Below are positions 1 through 5,074 of a stretch of DNA of 29,863 nucleotides, in pieces. A program made the translations under genes and the position numbers. Under the pieces are notes generated by a model. It saw only the letters and a program-made list of their open reading frames with translations. It searched no databases and had not been told where the DNA came from. The first letter of the stretch is position 1. Every line of letters begins with the position of its first letter. This DNA comes from a virus, in the IMG/VR virus record IMGVR_UViG_3300046520_000319, positions 1-29,863 of that record; one strand, given 5' to 3'.

Positions 1-864
1 ATGGGCATGGAAAATTCCGCGAGTTTTCGTTGGGACTGGAAATTTATCGTCGGTTCCCTCTTGGCTGTTTGTGGGCTCGCGATCCCTGTGTATCTCTGGC
101 AGGTGGATCTGAGCGCACATTCGCTATCCCTCAAGCTCGTGTCTTCGTCTGCCCTCCAGCCCGCTTCAAGTACGCAATTCCAGGATCTTCAGATCACCCT
201 AAATGGAGCGAAGATTACATCCGCGTACATTTCATCGTTTGAGATGATCAATAACGGATCGAAGCCAATTTTGGGCGCGGATTTTGAGTCTCCAGTTGAA
301 ATTCTAGGAGAAGGCAAGGTTCATTTGATAAGCGCTCAAGTCACGGGAACCAACCCGAAAGAAATCCCTATTAAGCTTTCAGTTCAATCTAATCGTATCG
401 TCATCGCCCCATTCCTATCCAATCCCAATGATGTCATTTCATTCTCCGTAATCACTAGTGACGAGCCGCCGATTTTTAAGGTAAAGGCCCGTATAGCTGG
501 CGTGAAAGAGCTCGCTTTAGAAGATTCTTCCCTTAAAAAACCGCGCGTCACTAAATTGATTTTTTACACCCTATTGGCGTTGACAGGACTTATGCTTTAT
601 CTCCGATTTGCCCACTCAGCCATCTTGTTTCGGGATGTCACAGTTGGCCGGTCTACAAGTGCACTGATCTGTTTGATAGGCGGTATCGGGGCAGTTGAAT
701 TCTCTTCCCAACTGTTAATTGAACTAAGTGCCTACTACAACGTTTCGATCGATTCGAAAATGAACATTCCTGTGTTGGCAGTAGCGTTCTTCGTTTTGTG
801 GATCCCTTATGTGAAATGGTGGAGACGTGAACGTATTCGCCAAGCTCAAAGACGCGCTCGATAG
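1..864 (+). CDS. Multi-pass membrane protein, unknown function
   Basis: I do not recognise this 287-residue protein. A hydrophobic segment lies near residues 15-33, then a roughly 145-residue soluble-looking stretch rich in Ser, Ile and Val (probably beta-rich). Three further hydrophobic segments follow near residues 185-210, 218-240 and 258-275, and the C-terminus is very basic (Arg/Gln). The likely topology is one N-terminal anchor, a periplasmic domain, then three membrane helices. The first codon coincides with the window edge and a second Met is codon 3, so the true start may lie upstream. Base composition is clearly more AT-rich than the phage genes to the right, which suggests transfer. 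The stop lies about 10 bases before the tRNA-Gly fragment, so it is probably the last cargo gene of an element on the left, not part of the P2-like prophage. Confidence 0.7.
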   Translation: MGMENSASFRWDWKFIVGSLLAVCGLAIPVYLWQVDLSAHSLSLKLVSSSALQPASSTQFQDLQITLNGAKITSAYISSFEMINNGSKPILGADFESPVEILGEGKVHLISAQVTGTNPKEIPIKLSVQSNRIVIAPFLSNPNDVISFSVITSDEPPIFKVKARIAGVKELALEDSSLKKPRVTKLIFYTLLALTGLMLYLRFAHSAILFRDVTVGRSTSALICLIGGIGAVEFSSQLLIELSAYYNVSIDSKMNIPVLAVAFFVLWIPYVKWWRRERIRQAQRRAR

Positions 865-874
865 CATCGCCGCT

Positions 875-921
875 AGCCTCCCAAGCTGATAACGAGGGGT
901 CGATTCCCTACACCCGCTCCA
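875..921 (+). other. tRNA-Gly(CCC) 3' fragment, probable attachment site
   Basis: The stretch reads as a tRNA 3' half. It has an anticodon arm with loop CTCCCAA (anticodon CCC), a variable region, a T-arm (stem gaggg/cccta around a loop containing TCGATT), the acceptor strand CACCCGC, then T and CCA. The matching 5' acceptor strand GCGGGTG and D-arm are absent upstream, so it is not a gene. The T-loop has G where T54 is nearly universal, and one T-stem pair is broken, so the copy is slightly degenerate. This is the form left at the far end of an element that integrated into a tRNA gene. Its 3' end points to the P2-like prophage, so the element that made it should lie to the left, and the prophage may have reused it as attB. 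Confidence 0.7.
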
Positions 922-1534
922 CTAATTCCAAGGGTTCCAGACGTGTCTGTTTGAGCCTTAGCGGATTTGGTGACAGTTCCGCTGACAGTTTGCGTGTAAG
1001 CGAGCTGCTGCAGGAGCAAGAACCTGCCGCCACCCTCCCTCTATAGCCAATCCCGTTTTTATGTTGACCCACGGGAGACCGGTATTTTTGGTAAGTTTGC
1101 CCTCCCCCCTTCTGAAAGCTACGAATAACAAGGCATGTAGACGATTTGATTAGGTAAGTTTTGAGTAATATCTAGCAATAACATTACCTTTTACCAAGGT
1201 CAGATACCGAAAATAAAATATCTATATAAATCATACAGTTATAGAAAAATTACTCCCCTCCTTACTCAGAAAAGCCAGTGCAAAGTAAGTGCTTAAAACC
1301 GCATCGCGTGCGGGCTGCAGCTGATTTCTCACCGTCGCATACTTAAATTACTTGTTTCCCGGGGGTCACCTGAAAACCGGCTCTCGGAATAGCGCCCCAG
1401 GGCGCTTTGAAAAGTGGGGGTGCGTGCAGGGATCTGTAGGGGTTTCTCAGCCCCGGTTCGCTCAGGAGAGGCCCGCCGGGCGCTGCGGAAGGTGGGTTGC
1501 AGGTGTGCAGAAATTGACACCGATTTAGCCCGCA
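922..1534. other. Non-coding att-to-cos interval
   Basis: No convincing gene is visible. Just right of the tRNA fragment, TGACAGTT occurs twice 12 bases apart (971 and 983), and GGTAAGTTT occurs twice (1090-1098 and 1153-1161) in a markedly AT-rich stretch of about 1130-1290. Short spaced direct repeats in AT-rich DNA beside att are what integrase arm sites and IHF sites look like, but this is inference. At 1391-1406 there is a 7-bp inverted repeat (AGCGCCC, CA, GGGCGCT). Composition then turns GC-rich toward cos. Confidence 0.45.
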
Positions 1535-1560
1535 GGCGTGGCGGGGGGACGACGGCGCGC
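1535..1560 (+). other. cos: Cos-like packaging site
   Basis: GGCGTGGCGGGG at 1535-1546 differs at one position from the first 12 bases of the P2 cohesive end (GGCGAGGCGGGG). It continues into an extremely GC-rich stretch to about 1630 without a plausible gene. P2-like terminases (genes P and M here) cut such a site to leave 19-base cohesive ends. Its place between the att-like sequence and the accessory genes matches the attP-cos-ctx order of phiCTX. The exact nick positions cannot be read from sequence alone. Confidence 0.6.
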
Positions 1561-1703
1561 GCCAGGTGCAGAACCCCCTGCCGCCGCCGGATCGCCCCAA
1601 AACGGTGCGCGCCCCGCCCGCCGGCCTCGTCCCTACATCTCTGGCCACCACAGCCGAGCCACGTCAGCCGCCGCAGGCAACAACGTACCGTGATATGAAA
1701 TAT

Positions 1704-1730
1704 TGTCCGGGGACACTTGATCCCCGGACA
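1704..1730. promoter_or_regulatory. 10-bp perfect inverted repeat, operator or hairpin
   Basis: TGTCCGGGGA at 1704-1713 and TCCCCGGACA at 1721-1730 are perfect inverted arms around a 7-base spacer. There is no T-run behind it, so it is not a terminator. AT-rich sequence just upstream (1692-1703) could hold a promoter -10 region, so an operator for the operon that starts with the C4-like RNA is possible. A second stem (GTCGCTG 1753-1759, CAGCGAC 1766-1772) follows. The function is not shown. Confidence 0.45.
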
Positions 1731-1806
1731 TTGAGAAGCGTACAGTTCGCCCGTCGCTGCAAATTCAGCGACCGGGCTTGGTAACCCGACATGCAAAAGG
1801 CGCAAC

Positions 1807-1840
1807 AGCGCCCATCTTCACAATTGCAGGCGCTTTTTTT
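1807..1840 (+). terminator. Possible Rho-independent terminator upstream of C4 RNA
   Basis: AGCGCC (1807-1812) can pair with GGCGCT (1829-1834), followed by a run of seven T. The loop is long (16 bases), and an alternative short stem GGCGC/GCGCC (1799-1812) competes with it. It would terminate or attenuate a transcript entering from the cos side before the C4-like RNA. Confidence 0.4.
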
Positions 1841-1861
1841 GTGCCCGCAGTTCCGTGTTAT

Positions 1862-1936
1862 GGCGGCTGTGCGTGGGAGGTCTTCGGGCCTGCCGGGTTC
1901 CTTTTGCCCCGGTTTACCAACCTACGTACAGCTGCC
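1862..1936 (+). ncRNA. c4: C4-type antisense RNA
   Basis: The sequence folds into a branched structure typical of phage C4 RNA. The closing stem pairs GGCGGCTGT (1862-1870) with ACAGCTGCC (1928-1936), with one mismatch. A second stem pairs CGTGGG (1872-1877) with CCTACG (1921-1926). Hairpin AGGTC-TTCG-GGCCT (1878-1891) has a UUCG tetraloop, and hairpin CCGGG/CCCGG lies at 1893-1912. Two segments are exactly complementary to the leader just downstream: TTACCAA (1914-1920) to TTGGTAA (1947-1953), and AGCTGCCAC (1930-1938) to GTGGCAGCT (1959-1967). In P1/P7, C4 uses two such short segments to block the leader ORF icd and so silence antirepressor ant. Here too, small ORFs and an antirepressor-like gene follow. 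The resemblance to the C4 family is from memory; no covariance search was run. Confidence 0.7.
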
Positions 1937-1986
1937 ACCCATTCGCTTGGTAACGAACGTGGCAGCTCCAGTCAGCAAAAGGAGCT
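1930..1986 (+). promoter_or_regulatory. C4 target leader with ribosome site
   Basis: AGCTGCCAC (1930-1938) and GTGGCAGCT (1959-1967) can form a hairpin, with inner TTCG/CGAA (1942-1945 with 1954-1957). The upstream arm is also the 3' strand of the C4 closing stem, so the two structures exclude each other. AGCTCC at 1964-1969 is complementary to GGAGCT at 1981-1986, which contains the Shine-Dalgarno (AAAGGAG) of the gene starting at 1992. The leader could therefore switch between open and closed ribosome-site forms. Confidence 0.55.
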
Positions 1987-1991
1987 TCACA

Positions 1992-2150
1992 ATGACCGCC
2001 CTCATTCCGTCCAAAATCCGCGCACTTGCCCATCGCCGCATGGCTCTCGCCGCGTTGCACGCCAACTCCTCCCTCGCTACCCGCCTCAAGCGCTACAACC
2101 ATCACATGCACCAGGTACGCGTTCTTGAAACGCACGGCGGTGCCGTATGA
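1992..2150 (+). CDS. 52-aa leader ORF, Icd-like position
   Basis: This is a small basic protein (52 residues, many Ala, His, Arg and Lys) that I do not recognise by family. The start is chosen because a strong AAAGGAG lies 7 bases upstream, which excludes the longer in-frame openings. The stop overlaps the next start (ATGA), so translation is likely coupled to the 68-aa gene. It is the first reading frame after the C4-type RNA, and its ribosome site is inside the predicted antisense target. That is the position of icd in the P1/P7 immI operon, where translation of icd is needed for ant expression. The analogy is positional, not based on protein similarity. Confidence 0.65.
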   Translation: MTALIPSKIRALAHRRMALAALHANSSLATRLKRYNHHMHQVRVLETHGGAV

Positions 2151-2353
2151 GAAAGCCCTACTGCCTCTCTGACGACGATCTGTTTGATTTGGAACGGGTG
2201 CGGGATTCGCTTGCCCTGGTGCATGCGCTCGCTCAGCAGGCCGACCACCCGGGCCTGTACACGCCACAGATGCTGGCCGGCTTCTTGGACCGGATCTGCG
2301 TCGACCTGGACGGTGTCATTCGCTCCGCCAACAACAACCAGCGCCGGATTTGA
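2147..2353 (+). CDS. 68-aa hypothetical protein
   Basis: An acidic, helical-looking protein with many Leu and Asp; no family is recognised. The start overlaps the stop of the preceding 52-aa gene by four bases (ATGA). The pattern of charged and hydrophobic residues looks like a real small globular protein. It sits second in the operon C4 RNA, leader ORF, this gene, BRO gene. A 23-bp palindrome separates it from the BRO gene, so the latter may also have its own control. A role in the antirepressor circuit is inferred only from position. Confidence 0.6.
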   Translation: MRKPYCLSDDDLFDLERVRDSLALVHALAQQADHPGLYTPQMLAGFLDRICVDLDGVIRSANNNQRRI

Positions 2354-2362
2354 ATCGTTAAA

Positions 2363-2385
2363 GGGTATCGGTAGTACCGATACCC
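2363..2385. promoter_or_regulatory. Perfect 23-bp palindrome, operator-like
   Basis: GGGTATCGGTA (2363-2373), a central G (2374) and TACCGATACCC (2375-2385) form a perfect 11-bp inverted repeat with a one-base centre. No T-run follows, and a one-base loop cannot form a normal hairpin, so a dimeric DNA-binding protein site is more likely than a terminator. It lies 43 bases before the BRO-family gene. A related 23-bp GGGTA...TACCC sequence lies inside that gene at 2596-2618. Confidence 0.6.
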
Positions 2386-2428
2386 CTTGGCCCACTCTTT
2401 GACGGCTTGAAGCCGGCAACCATGCATA

Positions 2429-3307
2429 GTGAGAAAAGCAATGTCGATGCCATCAGTATTTGAGTTCGAGACCCTACCCGTTCGCGTTGATACCGACGAA
2501 AAAGGCGAGACTTGGTTCGTCGCTTCTGACGTGTGCCGAGTCTTGGATATTCAGAAACCGGAAAACGCATATGTACGGTTGGATGATGACGAAAGGGGTA
2601 CCCGTACTATGGGTACCCTTGGTGGCCCCCAACAGGTGGTGATGATCAACGAAGCGGGCTTATATAGCCTGGTGCTGACGAGCAGAAAGCCCGAAGCGAA
2701 ACGATTCAAACGCTGGGTCACTCATGACGTCCTCCCATCGTTGCGTAAAACCGGCAGCTATTCCCTCGGCGAGAAGCTCACGGTCAATCAGCAGATCAGC
2801 ATGTCGAAGCATCGTCTTGGGCTGGTGAAGGAGTTGATGCGCACCCGTAATCGAACTGTGCGTGATCTGCTCGGTATCGAGATCACTAAGCTGTCCACTG
2901 CAATGGGTTTGCCGGTACCGAATCTCGAAACCATCGGCAGCGTCGAGCCTCCCCAGACAGACCTTGTTGCCGACTTCTGGGCCGCGCTCCTGCAGCTGGA
3001 CTCCAAGGGCATTGCGTACAACCACTCCAAGGACTCGCAACTGGTCGCATTGAACATGCCGCACCTGGTTGAACTGTTCGCCTCAAATAGCATTCAGGCC
3101 ATCATCAGCACCGAAGTAACGAATGCTCTGAAGCGCTGCACAGAGCCCCAATTTGTGGGAATGAAGGCGGTTGACAGCACCATTCGCAGAACCACAACGA
3201 AGTGCTGGGTTTTCAAAAAGCCGGCCCAATACCAGCTCAGTGACGAAACCAGGCCTTACCGTCTAGGTAAGCCAGCGGTAAGGGCGATAGCTTCGCTTCC
3301 TTTATAA
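2429..3307 (+). CDS. BRO-family antirepressor-like DNA-binding protein
   Basis: The N-terminal ~110 residues are a BRO-N (Bro/Ant family) domain: an F-x-F-x-x-x-P-V-R-V opening, W-F-V-A-S-D-V-C at about residues 31-38, D-D-D-E-R-G near 52-57, G-G-P-Q and I-N-E-A-G-L-Y-S-L, ending with K-R-F-K-R-W-V-T-x-x-V-L-P-S-L-R-K-T-G. These domains bind DNA and are common in phage antirepressors. The C-terminal ~175 residues are mostly helical and I do not assign them. The start is uncertain: GTG at 2429 or ATG at 2441 or 2447; none has a strong ribosome site. It is the probable output of the C4-controlled operon and may relieve the prophage repressor, which remains an inference. Confidence 0.8.
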   Translation: MRKAMSMPSVFEFETLPVRVDTDEKGETWFVASDVCRVLDIQKPENAYVRLDDDERGTRTMGTLGGPQQVVMINEAGLYSLVLTSRKPEAKRFKRWVTHDVLPSLRKTGSYSLGEKLTVNQQISMSKHRLGLVKELMRTRNRTVRDLLGIEITKLSTAMGLPVPNLETIGSVEPPQTDLVADFWAALLQLDSKGIAYNHSKDSQLVALNMPHLVELFASNSIQAIISTEVTNALKRCTEPQFVGMKAVDSTIRRTTTKCWVFKKPAQYQLSDETRPYRLGKPAVRAIASLPL

Positions 3308-3321
3308 GTGGGACACCGAAA

Positions 3322-3564
3322 ATGAGTGAGACACAAAGCAACAGCGATTCAATAACCCTGACCATTGCCACCGCTGCGGGTGTTTCTGAGAGCGAGTTTT
3401 TAACCGAGGCTGAAACGTCTGCGCTCGCTCACTTCGTGAAACGCGTCGGCTGGTTCGAGTTCAACAGCCACTCGGTAAACGAAGCTGAGGCTCACCTGGT
3501 AAAGCAGGCCGTCGATAAGCTGCAGAACGTCCTTTCACGCTCCGGCTTCGATCCGCTCTCATAG
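3322..3564 (+). CDS. 80-aa acidic hypothetical protein
   Basis: A small acidic protein with a Ser/Thr-rich N-terminus, then two amphipathic helices (from about residue 23 on). It has no cysteine pairs or membrane segment, and no family is recognised with confidence. It begins 15 bases after the BRO gene and is followed directly by a strong terminator, so it is the last gene of the C4-BRO operon. The Shine-Dalgarno is poor (GGGAC at about -12), and coupling to BRO translation is possible. Confidence 0.6.
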   Translation: MSETQSNSDSITLTIATAAGVSESEFLTEAETSALAHFVKRVGWFEFNSHSVNEAEAHLVKQAVDKLQNVLSRSGFDPLS

Positions 3565-3583
3565 GCTCGGCATAAAGTTCATG

Positions 3584-3615
3584 AGGCTCCCACCGGAAGG
3601 ATGGGAGCCTTTTTT
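3584..3615 (+). terminator. Rho-independent terminator of the BRO operon
   Basis: AGGCTCCCA (3584-3592) and TGGGAGCCT (3602-3610) form a perfect 9-bp stem with a 9-base loop, followed by a T-run. It closes the plus-strand accessory operon and overlaps the end of the convergent minus-strand gene. Confidence 0.85.
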
Positions 3616-3886
3616 ATTGGGCGGAATCTGCATCGTCTATCTGCGCCGGTAAGCGTCCGCGCTCTTCAGTCATTATCTGCTGCAGCAGATGTAGCGCCGT
3701 GAGGTTGCCGCCTAGATTGTCCCTCCACGACTGGTGGGTGACCTTGTACAGGTCATCGATCTTTGCGATGACGCGGCGGTAACGCTCTACCTCGAGCACC
3801 AATCGTCGACATTCGGGATGGGCCACCCAAATGTGGCGCAGCTCGGCCTGCGTCAAAGGCTTGAATGGGGGAAGATCGCGAGCCAT
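3614..3886 (-). CDS. 90-aa SOS-controlled accessory protein
   Basis: I do not recognise the protein family. The sequence has a Pro-rich N-terminus (L-P-P-F-K-P-L-T) and a helical middle with His and Trp residues (around 17-24). A long amphipathic helix near 27-50 and an acidic tail (D-D-A-D-S) follow. It stands alone on the minus strand, convergent with the BRO operon. A near-perfect LexA box ends 14 bases before the start codon. In P2-like coliphage 186, the LexA-controlled gene tum also lies at the cos end and encodes an antirepressor that triggers induction. This gene could play that part, but the similarity is of location and control only. Confidence 0.65.
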   Translation of the reverse strand: MARDLPPFKPLTQAELRHIWVAHPECRRLVLEVERYRRVIAKIDDLYKVTHQSWRDNLGGNLTALHLLQQIMTEERGRLPAQIDDADSAQ

Positions 3887-3899
3887 GGGATTACCGAAC

Positions 3900-3919
3900 T
3901 ACTGTATGAACGAACAGTA
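3900..3919. promoter_or_regulatory. LexA (SOS) box
   Basis: TACTGTATGAACGAACAGTA keeps the full CTG-N10-CAG core with symmetric TACTGT/ACAGTA ends, very close to the enterobacterial and Pseudomonas LexA consensus. It lies just upstream of the minus-strand 90-aa gene. TACAGT in its left part, read on the minus strand, could be the -10 element, with TGTGCA 17 bases before as a weak -35, so LexA would block polymerase directly. Confidence 0.85.
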
Positions 3920-4346
3920 TTTTTGCACATAGGTGTTGGTTCTGATAGCGCCGCTCAGCGTTTGGCCCACGTAAGGCTCGGCTTAGCGTCTCCTGAGCGC
4001 AGACTGGAAAAGCTTGGCTAACCGTGTCGGTAATCTACGGTAAGCAACAATTACCATCAAACATAGATCTTCTTTCGGAGTCGGCCAGCGCTTGGCCGAA
4101 AAGGAAAACTGTTTGCCGTTGAACAGGTTACCGAAACAGCCGGACATTGAAGCTCCGAATTCACAAAGCGATCATGCATATATTGCAACCGTATTGAGTT
4201 GACATTAGCGTCAACCGTGTTCAAATGTGTGCTTGCAGAAGCTTGTATTTTGTTGCAGGCGCTGAAAGGCATTTTCGTGTGAGGTTCGCTCCGCAAAATC
4301 TCACGCACGCCTGAAGACACATAGCGGTTACGAATAGTTGGTATGT
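3920..4346 (+). promoter_or_regulatory. Gene-free stretch with a candidate promoter
   Basis: No convincing gene is visible here. A good -35 (TTGACA, 4199-4204) is followed after 16 bases by TCAAAT (4221-4226), a four-of-six -10. The -35 lies within a dyad GTTGAC/GTCAAC (4198-4203 and 4210-4215) that could be an operator. This would drive the plus-strand gene starting near 4347 through a leader of about 110 bases. The region is more AT-rich than the structural genes. Confidence 0.4.
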
Positions 4347-5006
4347 ATGCCTAGGCTCATCGTTAAAGACAACGAAGTGATTCAGCTTTTCTCTCACCTG
4401 ATGGTGCGTGAGGAGAACGCTCGTCTTTACGATTCGTTGGTCGGTGCTGAAAATTGCACAGATATCAGCGCGGACGCGCAGTGTGTGATGACACCTGGTT
4501 ATCGACTGCTTCGTGTAGACCACCGTACTCGTCCATCCAGTGATCGCTTCGAGATTGCGCTGGTCAATGATGTCCTGAAATCGATTGCTTACTATAACCA
4601 AGTGGTGATTACGGGAATCGTTGATCTGCACTGCCGGCCAGCGACCCAGAATTTGGTGTGGCGCTCGACTGATTCGCGTCATTCGCTGGTCCTGAGAGAT
4701 GTGGCTCAGAAGGTTTTCTTCAACTACATCCTCAATCGCTATGATGTGATTTTGTCGGACAATCACCAGACTGGCGAAGGTAAATTCTTCTGGCAACGCC
4801 AAATGTCCACTGCATTGGCGCTGGGCCTGCACGTCTACTACTACCAGATGCTGAACGCATCGCTGGTTGAAATCCCAGATCAAGACGCTCTCGATGGTTT
4901 GGCAGATCAGCTTTGGTCGGAAGACGACGATCAGCAATATCATCTGGCGTTGATCTCGAAAGTCATCCTACCAGTGGGTATTTCGTTCAGCGTGGTGGAA
5001 GAGTAA
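4347..5006 (+). CDS. 219-aa accessory protein, unknown function
   Basis: I do not recognise a family. The protein is acidic and soluble, with no signal peptide or membrane segment. Its middle has a motif-like run of aromatic and polar residues (G-E-G-K-F-F-W-Q-R-Q, then H-V-Y-Y-Y-Q). The pattern of short strands and helices would fit an alpha/beta fold, but no catalytic signature is clear. The start could be ATG 4347 or TTG 4338; neither has a good ribosome site. The gene is single, with its own candidate promoter and a strong terminator behind it, and is more AT-rich than the phage core. That is the usual form of a lysogenic-conversion ('moron') gene. In phiCTX the same slot holds the cytotoxin gene. 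Confidence 0.6.
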   Translation: MPRLIVKDNEVIQLFSHLMVREENARLYDSLVGAENCTDISADAQCVMTPGYRLLRVDHRTRPSSDRFEIALVNDVLKSIAYYNQVVITGIVDLHCRPATQNLVWRSTDSRHSLVLRDVAQKVFFNYILNRYDVILSDNHQTGEGKFFWQRQMSTALALGLHVYYYQMLNASLVEIPDQDALDGLADQLWSEDDDQQYHLALISKVILPVGISFSVVEE

Positions 5007-5035
5007 AAGGGCCTGACTCGCTTCAGGAGGCCAAG

Positions 5036-5061
5036 AAAAGCCCGCACTCTTGCGGGCTTTT
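5036..5061. terminator. Bidirectional Rho-independent terminator
   Basis: AAAAGCCCGCA (5036-5046) and TGCGGGCTTTT (5051-5061) form a perfect 11-bp stem with a 4-base loop, flanked by A-rich and T-rich runs on both sides. It ends the plus-strand 219-aa gene and, read on the minus strand, the terminase-portal-methylase operon. Confidence 0.92.
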
Positions 5062-5074
5062 TGCTTTCCGATGA

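Noticed and set aside
875-921. Intact tRNA-Gly gene
   Set aside because: No 5' acceptor strand or D-arm lies upstream; 1-874 is a protein gene, so only the 3' half is present.
1329-1805. Open frames on both strands across the cos region
   Set aside because: Extreme GC content suppresses stop codons. The frames overlap each other on both strands, lack ribosome sites and show no protein-like composition.
4057-4320. 87-codon minus-strand frame
   Set aside because: It has no ribosome site and an odd Ser/Cys-rich composition, and it covers the candidate promoter at 4199-4226.
4221-4943. 240-codon minus-strand frame
   Set aside because: It is antisense to the 219-aa gene at 4347-5006, which has better codon use and a terminator behind it. 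The minus frame has no ribosome site.
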